Origin: Tenacibaculum ovolyticum DSM 18103
GTDB taxonomy: Bacteria; Bacteroidota; Bacteroidia; Flavobacteriales; Flavobacteriaceae
Direction of reading: 5' to 3'
NCBI RefSeq assembly: GCF_000430545.1
Contig: NZ_AUMF01000019.1
Location: 1 to 64,000 of the forward strand
DNA length: 64,000 bases
Below the pieces are notes generated by a model. That model did not search any database. It was not told the DNA's origin and saw nothing but the letters and a program-made list of their open reading frames with translations. This document shows positions 27,699-36,387 of the stretch, in pieces (position 1 is the first letter of the stretch; each line of letters begins with the position of its first letter). Made by a program: the position numbers and the translations under genes.

Positions 27699-27730
27699 AA
27701 CTCGTTGCAATATTGTAACGAGTTTTTTTT
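27699..27730 (+). terminator. Terminator of ndk
   Basis: AACTCGTT / AACGAGTT stem with an inner palindrome CAATATTG and eight T. Confidence 0.8.
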
Positions 27731-27820
27731 ATACACTAAACTTACTTTTATTCTAAAAAAATTACTTTTACTTCTTACTAAAATAAAAAATGCAATTTCT
27801 TACCACTTATATTATTATAA

Positions 27821-28390
27821 ATGAAAAATCTAATTAATTATATACAATCTAGAATTACGATAAATCAAAACGATATTGACTTAATCGAAAAATATTTTGA
27901 AAAAGAAGATCTTACAGCTCAAACTAGTATTTCTGAAGCAGGAAAAGTAGAGCGATATATTTATTACTTAGATTCAGGAATTGTAAAAGGTTATCAAAAT
28001 ATTGATGGTAAAATTGTAGTACAACATCTTGTAGCATCACACGATTTTTTTACGTCTTTAGATAGTTTTATGAACGAAATACCTTCATTAGATTATTATG
28101 AAACAATTACAGCATCTAAACTTTTAAAAATATCAAAATCAAATTTTAACATTTTACAAGAAGAAACAAAATTCTGGTCTGTACTTGTTAAAGAAGTAAC
28201 TAACCAGCATTTAAGTTGCAAGTTAGAACGTGTTAAAGATTTTCAAATTTTATCAGCAAAAGAACGCTATCTAAAATTTGTAAATCAATATCCTAATTTA
28301 GCCTTAAATGTATCTATTGATAATATTGCTTCTTTTTTAGGAATGGAACCTCAATCTCTAAGTCGTATTAGAAAACAAATTACTTTCTAA
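27821..28390 (+). CDS. Crp/Fnr-family regulator
   Basis: 189 residues: effector barrel (about 10-125) and HTH (VSIDNIASFLGMEPQSLSRIRKQI). No FNR-type cysteine cluster. It lies 61 bases upstream of a dehydratase/reductase gene on the same strand, which is its likely target. One of three Crp/Fnr genes within 8 kb, each beside a different small target set. Confidence 0.9.
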   Translation: MKNLINYIQSRITINQNDIDLIEKYFEKEDLTAQTSISEAGKVERYIYYLDSGIVKGYQNIDGKIVVQHLVASHDFFTSLDSFMNEIPSLDYYETITASKLLKISKSNFNILQEETKFWSVLVKEVTNQHLSCKLERVKDFQILSAKERYLKFVNQYPNLALNVSIDNIASFLGMEPQSLSRIRKQITF

Positions 28391-28451
28391 CAAATGTTAT
28401 TTCTCTCCTCTTAAATACACTTTAATTTTACTCCTACTAAATTTAAAAATT

Positions 28452-29465
28452 ATGAGTAACGAAATTTCATTAATAACAGGAGGAAACGGGCATTTAGGAA
28501 ATAACTTAATTAGACTATTACTATCTAAAAACAAAAAAGTAAGAACAACTGTTAGAAACATACATAATGTAGCTCCTTTTAAAGGGTTAGATTGTGAAAT
28601 TGTACAGGCAGATATTACCGACAAAGAATCATTAAAAAAAGCATTTAAAGGAGTTACCAACTTATACGCAGTAGCAGCAAATTTTAGTATGTGGGCTAAA
28701 GATCCTTTAGCCGAAATTTATGATAATAATATGCAAGGAACTCAAAATGTGTTTGATCTTGCAAAAGAATGTGGCGTCAAAAATATTGTATACGTAAGTT
28801 CTGTAGCATGTTTAGATTTCTCAAAATTACCAGCCAATGTAAATAATGGATATAATAAAGATCGAAGAAACTGGTATTACAATTCAAAAAACGATTCTGA
28901 TAAACTAGCATTAGCATTAGGGAAAAAATATGGTATTAGAACTGTTTTAGTTTTACCTTCTGCTATGATTGGAGACAAAGCTTATAAATTAAGCTATTCT
29001 AACAACCTTGTTTTACAAATTTTAAAAGGACAAATTCCTGTAGATACCAATGTAACTTTAAATTGGGTTGATGTAAAAGATGTAGCTTTAGGAACTTATA
29101 ACGCTATGGTTAAGGGTAAGAATAATGAAAGGTATATTTTATCAAACGAAAAACATACTTCTTTACAGGAAAGTGTAAAAATAGCAGCTGAATTATACCC
29201 AAGTCTAAAATTAAAAACACCTAAAAAAGTGCCAAAATTCTTATTGTACGCTGTTGCTAGCTTAATGGAGTTTGGTAGTAAAGTTACAGGGAAAGAACCT
29301 CAATTACAGCGACATTATTTAGATATGTTTTATGGTTTAAAGCAAGATTACAACATTAATAAATCAAGAAATGAGTTAGATTTTAACCCTACTCCTTCAA
29401 AAAAAGCTTTAGAAGATGCTTTAAAATATTTAAAAAACAATTGGAGAGAAAATAAAATTATATAA
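28452..29465 (+). CDS. NAD(P)-dependent epimerase/reductase (extended SDR, dihydroflavonol-reductase-like)
   Basis: 337 residues. Rossmann motif ITGGNGHLGNNL at the start; catalytic Tyr and Lys in WYYNSKNDSDK (YxxxK); VSSVACLDF is the Ser-bearing strand. LNWVDVKDVALG is typical of DFR-like extended SDRs. Substrate unknown, probably a small carbonyl or aldehyde. Adjacent to the Crp-type regulator at 27821. Confidence 0.88.
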   Translation: MSNEISLITGGNGHLGNNLIRLLLSKNKKVRTTVRNIHNVAPFKGLDCEIVQADITDKESLKKAFKGVTNLYAVAANFSMWAKDPLAEIYDNNMQGTQNVFDLAKECGVKNIVYVSSVACLDFSKLPANVNNGYNKDRRNWYYNSKNDSDKLALALGKKYGIRTVLVLPSAMIGDKAYKLSYSNNLVLQILKGQIPVDTNVTLNWVDVKDVALGTYNAMVKGKNNERYILSNEKHTSLQESVKIAAELYPSLKLKTPKKVPKFLLYAVASLMEFGSKVTGKEPQLQRHYLDMFYGLKQDYNINKSRNELDFNPTPSKKALEDALKYLKNNWRENKII

Positions 29466-29621
29466 TTAGTTACTTTAAAAGCATAGGGCGGTTTTTCTTT
29501 AAAAATATATTTTATTCAGTTATAAAAACTAAAATAACCTCAACTATTACCTACCCTGTGTTTCTTATAACTAACTTTACACGTAGTATTACAAATTAAA
29601 ATTTTAGTATAAATTCCCAGC

Positions 29622-30197
29622 ATGACAAAACATTTTTTTGAACATCTAAATAAATTTGTAACTATCAAAGAAAAAGACTTTAAAAAAATTATACTCTTCT
29701 TTGATATTAGAAATTTAAACAAAAAAGAAGCTATAATTGAAGCTACTAATAAATGTAATTTTAATCATTTTGTATTAAGCGGATGTCTTCAAATGTATTT
29801 TGTTAATAATAAAGGCGTAGAAAGAACCATTCAATTTGCCATTGAAAATTGGTGGATGACTGATTGTTTAGCTTTTTATAATGAAGGCACAACCGATTTT
29901 CATATTCAAGCAGTTGAAAAATCTCAAATCCTCTCGATTTCTATTGATAAGCAAAAAAAATTATTAGAGGAGTTTCCAAAACTTGAAAAATATTTCAGAT
30001 CAATTTACCAAATATCTTTTGGAGCCTCTCAAATGAGAATGAAATATTTATATGATTTTTCTAAAGAAGAAATATATTTTAATTTTATTGATAAATACCC
30101 TGATTTTGCTCAAAGAATACCGCAATATTTACTTGCCTCTTATTTAGGTCTTACACCTGAATATGTAAGTAAAATTAGGAACAAAAAACGTTCTTAA
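29622..30197 (+). CDS. Crp/Fnr-family regulator
   Basis: 191 residues: barrel with FVLSGCLQMYFVNNKGVERT and a C-terminal HTH (IPQYLLASYLGLTPEYVSKIR). Not an FNR by cysteines. The next gene, an orphan 151-residue protein, starts 44 bases downstream. Confidence 0.9.
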   Translation: MTKHFFEHLNKFVTIKEKDFKKIILFFDIRNLNKKEAIIEATNKCNFNHFVLSGCLQMYFVNNKGVERTIQFAIENWWMTDCLAFYNEGTTDFHIQAVEKSQILSISIDKQKKLLEEFPKLEKYFRSIYQISFGASQMRMKYLYDFSKEEIYFNFIDKYPDFAQRIPQYLLASYLGLTPEYVSKIRNKKRS

Positions 30198-30241
30198 TCA
30201 GCTTTTTATATAAAAAAATAATTAATTGAATTAACAAATAA

Positions 30242-30697
30242 ATGGAAATTAAAGGAGCAATAGTAAAAATCAAAAAATTTAAGGTAACTGAAGAGACCGA
30301 AGATTATGAGATCAGTGGCTTTTTTGATGAAATTAGTGAGCAACTAACTCCCATAGATTCTTTGGTTACATCACAAAAGAAAGAGTTAATCGATATACTT
30401 TTTGAATTTCTTAAATCTCAAGATGCAGAGATAGATGAAAATTTTTCCTTTATTCACTTTATAGAAAGTATTAACAAGCCCGATTATGAAATATACTATC
30501 CTAAACTAATAAAATTTAATACCGAAAATGCTACAATAACTTCTATTCTTTTATTAAACAGGTTTATTAATTCTTTAGAGGGAGTTGCGCTAAAAAAATG
30601 CGTAGCTTTATTAAAAAACATATCCGATAATAATAAATATTCTAAGTACTTAAGAGAATTTACACTAGAATTTTATGAACATCAAACTAATAATTAA
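30242..30697 (+). CDS. Hypothetical protein, mostly helical
   Basis: 151 residues, acidic, no signal peptide or membrane segment, family not recognised. The middle (FSFIHFIESINKPDYEIYYP) and the C-terminal helices with VALKKCVALLKNI suggest a small repeat-like helical protein. The size and acidity resemble stand-alone immunity proteins, but no toxin gene is near. It may be controlled by the Crp-type regulator just upstream. Confidence 0.65.
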   Translation: MEIKGAIVKIKKFKVTEETEDYEISGFFDEISEQLTPIDSLVTSQKKELIDILFEFLKSQDAEIDENFSFIHFIESINKPDYEIYYPKLIKFNTENATITSILLLNRFINSLEGVALKKCVALLKNISDNNKYSKYLREFTLEFYEHQTNN

Positions 30698-30739
30698 CCG
30701 TTCTTAAACCAGGTTAAGTTTTTTCTATAAGTCTCAATT

Positions 30740-30747
30740 TATCTTTG
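30740..30747 (+). promoter_or_regulatory. -7 element TATCTTTG of the AhpD-like gene
   Basis: TAnnTTTG match 24 bases before the start codon. Confidence 0.5.
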
Positions 30748-30770
30748 TAATAAACTAAAACAAAGTAAAA

Positions 30771-31211
30771 ATGGATAAAAGAGTTCAAATTGAAACAACC
30801 GAACCTACTGCTTATAAAGGGATGTTTGCTTTAGAAAATTACTTAAAAGAAAGTAAATTAAGTAGTACCCATAAAGAGCTTATAAAAATTAGAGCTTCAC
30901 AGTTAAATAAATGCCCATTTTGTATTGATATGCACACTAAGCAAGCTTTAAAAAATGGTGAAACACAACAGCGTATATTTTTACTAAATGCTTGGCAAGA
31001 AGGGGATTTATTTACTGAAGAAGAAAAAATTATTCTTCAAATGACTGAAGAAGTAACTATGATTCATCATAAGGGATTAACTTCTAAAACCTACGAAAAA
31101 GCTATTAAAACATTTGGCGACACTTATTTTTCACAAATAATAATGGCAATAGTTACTATAAATTCTTGGAATAGAATTGCAATAAGTACACAGAAGCCTA
31201 TTGATAATTAA
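30771..31211 (+). CDS. Carboxymuconolactone decarboxylase / AhpD-like protein
   Basis: 146 residues, one CMD domain. The AhpD-type active site CPFCIDMH is present (Cys48, Cys51, His55), so a peroxidase or disulfide-reductase role is more likely than muconolactone decarboxylation. Start TTEPTAYKGMFALENYL is typical of the group. Own promoter; single gene followed by an unusual pair of palindromes at 31243-31284. Confidence 0.9.
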   Translation: MDKRVQIETTEPTAYKGMFALENYLKESKLSSTHKELIKIRASQLNKCPFCIDMHTKQALKNGETQQRIFLLNAWQEGDLFTEEEKIILQMTEEVTMIHHKGLTSKTYEKAIKTFGDTYFSQIIMAIVTINSWNRIAISTQKPIDN

Positions 31212-31239
31212 ATAGCAAACTGAAAAATTAAAAACCTAT

Positions 31240-31287
31240 TTTTTATGTTTCATAAGTACTCTTAATGTTATTTATGAAACATAAAAA
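31240..31287. repeat. Two copies of the palindrome TTATG-N3-CATAA forming a 16-base inverted repeat
   Basis: TTATGTTTCATAA at 31243-31255 and TTATGAAACATAA at 31272-31284 are each palindromic and are complementary to each other within a perfect 16-base inverted repeat (31240-31255 / 31272-31287). The centres are 29 bases apart. No T run follows, so this is an operator pair or hairpin and not an obvious terminator. Confidence 0.6.
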
Positions 31288-31461
31288 TGACATTTTATCT
31301 ATACCAAATCATTAAAACATATCATAAATAAAGAATGCTGTAAAAATTACAACCAATTTATAAATTCAACTAAAATTACATGTACCTTTAAACTAAAAAA
31401 AACGTGGCACTTTACATCAATTAACTTTAATCTATTGTACTACTTTTAAGCTATAATTTTA

Positions 31462-32019
31462 ATGAAAATCTTACAAAAATATAAATTAATACTAGTCATA
31501 TTATTACTATGGTTTTTTGGTCATATAGCTTATATTACATTTGATGGGCTGGCTAAAAATGATAAAAGGGCTGATGTTGCTGTAATACTTGGTAATAAAG
31601 TAAACATAGATGGCACGCTTTCTAAACGATTACAAAAACGTTTAGAATGTGGTTTAAACTTATATAAAAACAACCAAGTAAAAAAAATAATTGTTAGTGG
31701 TGGTTTAGGTAAAGAAGGGTTTTATGAAGGTGATAAAATGAAAGCTTTCTTACTTAAAAATAAAGTACCCGATTCTTTAATTATTGTTGATAATTTTGGC
31801 GACAACACCCTTAAAACCGTTAAAAACACCCTAAATTTAAAAGATAGTTTGGGGTTTAAAAGTGTTATAGTTGTTTCACAGTACTTTCATTTAACACGAA
31901 CAAAAATGTTATTTAAAAAACAAGGTTTTACAAATGTTAGTAGTGCAAGTCCTAACTATTTTGAATCTAGAGATTTTTATTCCCTATTTAGAGAGTTTGT
32001 AGCTTACTATGTTGGGTAA
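31462..32019 (+). CDS. ElyC/SanA/YdcF-family (DUF218) protein
   Basis: 185 residues with an N-terminal membrane anchor (about 9-28) and a DUF218 domain: ADVAVILGNKVNIDGTLSKR, KKIIVSGGLGKEGF, DNFGDNTLKTVKNT, VVVSQYFHLTRTKMLFKKQG. SanA-like members affect envelope integrity and vancomycin exclusion in enterobacteria; the enzymatic activity is unknown. Stands alone, convergent with a TetR gene. Confidence 0.9.
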   Translation: MKILQKYKLILVILLLWFFGHIAYITFDGLAKNDKRADVAVILGNKVNIDGTLSKRLQKRLECGLNLYKNNQVKKIIVSGGLGKEGFYEGDKMKAFLLKNKVPDSLIIVDNFGDNTLKTVKNTLNLKDSLGFKSVIVVSQYFHLTRTKMLFKKQGFTNVSSASPNYFESRDFYSLFREFVAYYVG

Positions 32020-32049
32020 CAATTGTGTATAAACTTATTATAGATATAA

Positions 32050-32676
32050 TTATATATCTTCTGAAATTAGAGCATGATATTCTTCTTGCCCTTTTACAGT
32101 TAAATAAGGATAAATAGCCTGTGTTAAAATTGTTGAATAGCTTGCAATTGTTTTTTTCGTAATCTTATTATTATTTATTACCGCATCAGAAACCCAAAAA
32201 TCGCCTAAAATCTGAAAACGTTTGTACAAATTTTTATATTCGTTTGGTAAAATTGCTTCTCGCATTATTCCGTTTTCTATTAATAAATTAAAAAGCATCG
32301 TAAACTGTTGTTCACGCTGAATAGTGAGCTCATTATAATGCTGTTTTATTTTTTTATTTTCTCGCATTATTTGAACAAAGTCTAATAAAAAAAAACGATA
32401 CTCATAAAAGTTAAACATTATCGTTTTAGATATGTTTACTAATAAATAAAAAGGTGTTTTAGACTGTTGTAAATCCACCATACTCTTATCTATATTTTCA
32501 ACCAATCTAAAATACAAAGCCTCTATAATAGCTTCTCTTTTCTTAAAGTGATAATTCAAATTCCCTTGACTTATCTCCATTTTATTAGCAATTGTTCTAA
32601 GTGTTACTTTAGGTAAGCCAAGTGAATTAAATAACTCTAATGAAGTATCTAAAATTATCTCTTTGGTTTTTTTCAT
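32050..32676 (-). CDS. TetR/AcrR-family regulator
   Basis: 208 residues. HTH at about 5-50 (ILDTSLELFNSLGLPKVTLR, ISQGNLNYHFKKREAIIEAL). Divergent from the membrane protein/flavin monooxygenase pair; the 78-base spacer has two direct repeats over the promoter of that pair, so this protein is the likely repressor. The ligand-binding domain shows no recognisable specificity. Confidence 0.92.
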   Translation of the reverse strand: MKKTKEIILDTSLELFNSLGLPKVTLRTIANKMEISQGNLNYHFKKREAIIEALYFRLVENIDKSMVDLQQSKTPFYLLVNISKTIMFNFYEYRFFLLDFVQIMRENKKIKQHYNELTIQREQQFTMLFNLLIENGIMREAILPNEYKNLYKRFQILGDFWVSDAVINNNKITKKTIASYSTILTQAIYPYLTVKGQEEYHALISEDI

Positions 32677-32695
32677 TTCACAAATTTAAAAAAAA

Positions 32696-32742
32696 TAGTA
32701 CTATTGACCTAATTTTTAATTTTATTAGTACCTTTGACCTAA
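32696..32742. promoter_or_regulatory. Promoter with 17-base direct repeats, likely TetR operators
   Basis: TAGTACTATTGACCTAA (32696-32712) and TAGTACCTTTGACCTAA (32726-32742) differ at two bases and are 30 bases apart, about three helix turns. The first contains the -33 TTG (32704-32706), the second the -7 TACCTTTG (32729-32736), 22 bases apart. A repressor on both would cover the whole promoter of the gene at 32755. Confidence 0.65.
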
Positions 32743-32754
32743 ATTATAGAAATC

Positions 32755-33171
32755 ATGAATTCTCAAAAAATTAGTAGTAAAATAGCAAGTTGGTCGTTAA
32801 TACTTGTTGGTATTGGACATACCATTACCTATTTAACAAGTCCGAAAACTGAATTACAAAATAATTTTATCCTAAAAATGAAAGCATTTCCTGTTGATAT
32901 ATTAGGAAGTAAATCCAACCTCTTTTTCTTTCATCATGGTTTTAGCTTAATGATGGGGGTACTTCTTTTTGGCTACGGACTATTAAACTTATTCTTGTTA
33001 AAAAATAATAAAGCAACTACTACTCCAACCAATATTACTATTCTTAATAGCATCATTTGTTTAACTGCCCTCCTATTATCAATTAAATACTTTTTTATCG
33101 TACCAATTGTATTTACTGGTGTTGCCTTTTTTGGTTATACACTTTCAATAATTTTAAAGACTAAAAAATGA
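32755..33171 (+). CDS. Small four-helix membrane protein with paired histidines
   Basis: 138 residues, four membrane segments (about 13-28, 57-82, 95-112, 115-134). His22 sits in helix 1 (VGIGHTITY) and His59-His60 at the start of helix 2 (FFHHGFS). Three such proteins in this region share this pattern (also 36943 and 37328). Similar proteins are annotated as LIC_13387-type or hypothetical; no function is known. Its stop overlaps the start of the monooxygenase by 4 bases, so the two are translated together. Confidence 0.75.
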   Translation: MNSQKISSKIASWSLILVGIGHTITYLTSPKTELQNNFILKMKAFPVDILGSKSNLFFFHHGFSLMMGVLLFGYGLLNLFLLKNNKATTTPTNITILNSIICLTALLLSIKYFFIVPIVFTGVAFFGYTLSIILKTKK

Positions 33172-34304
33172 AAATAGCAATTATAGGTGCCGGTATTGGC
33201 GGACTAACAACAGCAATAGCTCTAAAACAAAAAGGATTTGAAGTTGAAATTTTTGAAGCTTCAAAAGTTTTTAGAAAAGCAGGTTCTGGTATTAACTTAG
33301 CAATTAATGCAATGCAAGTGTATAAAAGGTTAGGTATTTACGAGGAAATTGCATCCTTAGGAAATTACACCAACGCGTTACATATAACAGATGAAAAACT
33401 GAACAAAATTACGTCTGTAAATTTACAAAATGCAGAAATAGCATATAAAGCCAAAACTTATGCAATTCATAGAGCTACATTGCACACTATTTTAGTAAAC
33501 AAATTAACTGATGTAACCATACACTTAAACAAAAAGCTACAATCGGTACACCAAGAAAACAATAAAGTTTCTATTCATTTTGAAGACGGAACTTCACAAA
33601 CCTCAGATATTTTAATTGGTGCCGATGGTATTCATTCTATGGTTAGAAAATCGATTTTTAGTAACACCAAGCTTCGTGTTGCAAAGCAAGTGTGTTGGAG
33701 AGGCATTGTAAAACTAACGATTCCTAATAAATATAAAACTGAGTTAAATGAGTTATGGGGTAAAGGAAAGCGTTTTGGTTTTGTACACATAAATGAAAAT
33801 GAGGTTTATTGGTATGCGCTTGCTAATTATAAGAACGATTACCAAAAGGAATATGCTAATACAAACTTAGTAGAACTCTTTTCAAGTTTTAATCCATTAG
33901 TTAAAAAGATAATAGCCAACACGAATAAAAGTGATATTATTTTTAATGAAATGATCGATTTAAAACCTATTACTACCTGGCAAAAAAATAATGTTTGCTT
34001 AATTGGTGATGCTGCTCATGCTACAACACCTAATTTAGGACAAGGTGCTTGTCAAGCAATTGAAAGTGCTTATGTAATTGCTGAGTGTTTAGCTTCCGAA
34101 AAAAATACTCAAAAGGCTTTTAACAAACTCGAAAAAATAAGAAAAAATACTGCAGAACAAATTGTAAACAAAAGTTGGTCTATGGGTAAAATGGCACATT
34201 TAAAAAACAACTTTGCTATATTTTTAAGAAATAGTATTATAAAACTAATGCCTAAAAAACTCTCAGAAAAACAATCAACTTCTGTATATAAACTAAATTA
34301 TTAA
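33168..34304 (+). CDS. FAD-dependent aromatic monooxygenase-like protein
   Basis: 378 residues, PHBH-type flavoprotein. FAD motifs: GAGIGGLTTAIALKQKGFEV (first GxGxxG), GADGIHSMVR (DG motif) and LIGDAAHATTPNLGQGACQA (GD motif). Family members hydroxylate aromatic or polycyclic compounds, and TetX-type members inactivate tetracyclines; nothing here fixes the substrate. Co-transcribed with the small His-bearing membrane protein under TetR control, which suggests a response to a small toxic compound. Confidence 0.9.
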   Translation: MKIAIIGAGIGGLTTAIALKQKGFEVEIFEASKVFRKAGSGINLAINAMQVYKRLGIYEEIASLGNYTNALHITDEKLNKITSVNLQNAEIAYKAKTYAIHRATLHTILVNKLTDVTIHLNKKLQSVHQENNKVSIHFEDGTSQTSDILIGADGIHSMVRKSIFSNTKLRVAKQVCWRGIVKLTIPNKYKTELNELWGKGKRFGFVHINENEVYWYALANYKNDYQKEYANTNLVELFSSFNPLVKKIIANTNKSDIIFNEMIDLKPITTWQKNNVCLIGDAAHATTPNLGQGACQAIESAYVIAECLASEKNTQKAFNKLEKIRKNTAEQIVNKSWSMGKMAHLKNNFAIFLRNSIIKLMPKKLSEKQSTSVYKLNY

Positions 34305-34336
34305 GTAAAAAAACGAGATACTCTCAAGTTCTTTAC

Positions 34337-34386
34337 AAAAGTAAGCTCAAAATAATATGAAATATTATTTTGAACTTACTTTTTTA
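34337..34386 (+). terminator. Terminator of the monooxygenase pair
   Basis: Long stem of about 20 base pairs (AAAAGTAAG-C-TCAAAATAATA with one mismatch) and a T run. Confidence 0.8.
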
Positions 34387-34593
34387 TACTCTTTCAATTA
34401 ACAACCAAATAATAACTCATCGGTAAAAAACAAGTTATTTTTTCAATATTTATTAGCAAAATATATAGTACTTGCTATTATTATAAGTTAATATTACAAT
34501 CACAAATATCTTTATTCCAACAAAGTTTTAGTAGACCAAAGAATAATATTAAATTGGAAAAAATTAATTCTTTAAATTTTGCTGATGCCAAAA

Positions 34594-35169
34594 ATGAGTG
34601 AATTATTAAAATATATAAATAACATTACCCCCATAAATAAAGACGCTTCTGAAGAACTTTTAAAATGTTTTAAACCAATACGATTACGTAAAAATGACTT
34701 TTTTGTTCAAAAGAATGAATACGCAAAACATATAGGATTTCTACAAACGGGAATTGTTAGAGCTTTCTTTTTAAACCAACAAGGTAAAGAATACAATAAA
34801 CAATTTTTCGTAGGCCCATCAATCATAGGAGCTTACACCTCTTTACTTACTAAAAAACCTAATAAAATAGCCCAACAAGCCTTAACGGATTGTGAAATTC
34901 TAATTGCTGATTTTAAAGAAATTGAAAAACTATATGAAAAATCTCATAATTTAGAAAGATTAGGTAGAAAAATTGCTGAATTTTATTTTTTAGAAAAAGA
35001 ACAGAAAGAAATTGAAATGGCATTACTTGATGCCGATAAAAGATATGCTATTATGAAAAAAAACTTTCCTTATCTAGAAAGAACTATCCCACAATATCAT
35101 ATAGCCTCCTATTTAGGTATAACCCCAACTCAATTAAGCAGAGTCCGAAAAAAATACAAAACCTCTTAA
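34594..35169 (+). CDS. Crp/Fnr-family regulator
   Basis: 191 residues from the ATG at 34594 (MSELLKYIN, the usual family start); an ATG at 34585 and a TTG at 34579 are in frame. Barrel about 25-125, HTH IPQYHIASYLGITPTQLSRVR. No FNR cysteines. A membrane protein gene starts 73 bases downstream and a DUF2147 gene follows; they are likely targets. Confidence 0.9.
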   Translation: MSELLKYINNITPINKDASEELLKCFKPIRLRKNDFFVQKNEYAKHIGFLQTGIVRAFFLNQQGKEYNKQFFVGPSIIGAYTSLLTKKPNKIAQQALTDCEILIADFKEIEKLYEKSHNLERLGRKIAEFYFLEKEQKEIEMALLDADKRYAIMKKNFPYLERTIPQYHIASYLGITPTQLSRVRKKYKTS

Positions 35170-35242
35170 TTTCCTCGACATATGTAAATGTTTAAGTAAA
35201 AAGGTTCTTATAGTTTTGTATCTAATTAAATAAGACAACTAT

Positions 35243-35713
35243 ATGAACCGTATAATAGGATATTTTCTAATTAGTATTTTCTCCATTTTTTTAGGAAGTC
35301 AAATTACAGAAGGCTTTTTATTAATAACGCACTGGAAAACCTTATCAGCCACAGAATTCTATGATTACTACTCCTTATTTGGCTTAATAATAGGCCAATT
35401 TTACACTATACTAACGGTTATTGCGGCACTAATTCCCATATCTATTAGTATATATTGTTATTATTCGAAATCAAAAGCATTAAAACATTCGTTTATTTCA
35501 TTATTTTTTACCAGTTTATGTATTCTATTATTTTACATATATTTTAAAGGAACCAATCAGCAATTTTTTAATGCAGCTCTTAATACTACTCAACTAAAAC
35601 ATACACTAGAAACATGGGAGTATTTACATTGGCTCAGAGTACTTTTAGAACTTTTTGCATTAATTTTCTTAATTCTATCTATTAATATTTTAACAAAAAA
35701 TAGAACAAAATAA
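35243..35713 (+). CDS. Small membrane protein, DUF1772-like
   Basis: 156 residues with four membrane segments. FYDYYSLFGLIIGQFYTI and the C-terminal TWEYLHWLRVLLELFALIFL resemble DUF1772 (anthrone oxygenase-like) proteins, with a conserved HW-R near the start of helix 4. The match is by eye and moderate. It lies 29 bases before the DUF2147 gene on the same strand. Confidence 0.65.
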   Translation: MNRIIGYFLISIFSIFLGSQITEGFLLITHWKTLSATEFYDYYSLFGLIIGQFYTILTVIAALIPISISIYCYYSKSKALKHSFISLFFTSLCILLFYIYFKGTNQQFFNAALNTTQLKHTLETWEYLHWLRVLLELFALIFLILSINILTKNRTK

Positions 35714-35742
35714 TACCTTATAATTTATAACTACAATCAACA

Positions 35743-36162
35743 ATGAAATATTTAAGTATTCTAATTATTATAACATTAAGCCTTACAACCAATGCACAAA
35801 CTATTATCGGACAATGGGAAACCTTTGATGACAAAACCAAAGAGAAAAAAGCAGTTATTGAAATTTATAAAACAAACTCCCTATATTTTGCCAAAATAAT
35901 TAAAAGTTTTATTGGAGAAGAAAATGCTCTTTGCAAAGCCTGTAACGGAAACAAAAAAAATCAGTCTATAATTGGTTTGGTTATAATTGAAAAATTAAAA
36001 AAGGAAGGAAATGAATTTAATGGAGGTTTTATTCTAGATCCAGAAAATGGAAAATCGTATAAATGTTATTTAAAATTAATAACTAAAAACAAGCTAAAAG
36101 TACGAGGCTTTCTTGGGTTCTCTCTTTTTGGAAGAACACAATATTGGATTCGTAAAAATTAA
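35743..36162 (+). CDS. DUF2147 secreted protein
   Basis: 139 residues, signal peptide (about 1-18, TNAQ). The DUF2147 pattern is clear: IGQWETFDDKTKEKKAVIEI at the start, CKACNGNKKNQSIIGLVIIE in the middle and GGFILDPENGKSYKCYLKL near the end, closing with RTQYWIR. Periplasmic lipocalin-like domain with unknown ligand. Last gene of the Crp-membrane protein-DUF2147 set. Confidence 0.9.
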   Translation: MKYLSILIIITLSLTTNAQTIIGQWETFDDKTKEKKAVIEIYKTNSLYFAKIIKSFIGEENALCKACNGNKKNQSIIGLVIIEKLKKEGNEFNGGFILDPENGKSYKCYLKLITKNKLKVRGFLGFSLFGRTQYWIRKN

Positions 36163-36318
36163 GCATCTACTAACCTATAAACTCATCACCTTCATTCCTC
36201 CATAAAAAACCTCATCAATATCCTATTCGATTACTATATGTAAAACGTGCTATTAAAGCACAACTTATCACATTAAATCTACTATAAACACATTCAGAAT
36301 GTTTTTTCTTTAAACACC

Positions 36319-36384
36319 TTAATAAACGCTATCGTTTATTAAAATAGTTTTCATACATTTACATTATTAAACGATAACGTCTAA
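36319..36384. promoter_or_regulatory. Two palindromic operators upstream of a TetR gene
   Basis: TTAATAAACG-CTAT-CGTTTATTAA (36319-36342) has perfect 10-base arms. TTAAACG-ATAA-CGTCTAA (36367-36384) has 7-base arms with one mismatch and the same AAACG-N4-CGT core; it ends 3 bases before the start codon of the TetR gene. Centres are 45 bases apart. TetR autorepression is the likely meaning. Confidence 0.7.
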
Positions 36385-36387
36385 ATA

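Noticed and set aside
33168..34304. Tetracycline-inactivating TetX-type enzyme
   Set aside because: The flavoprotein motifs are general to the PHBH family; nothing in the sequence points to tetracycline.
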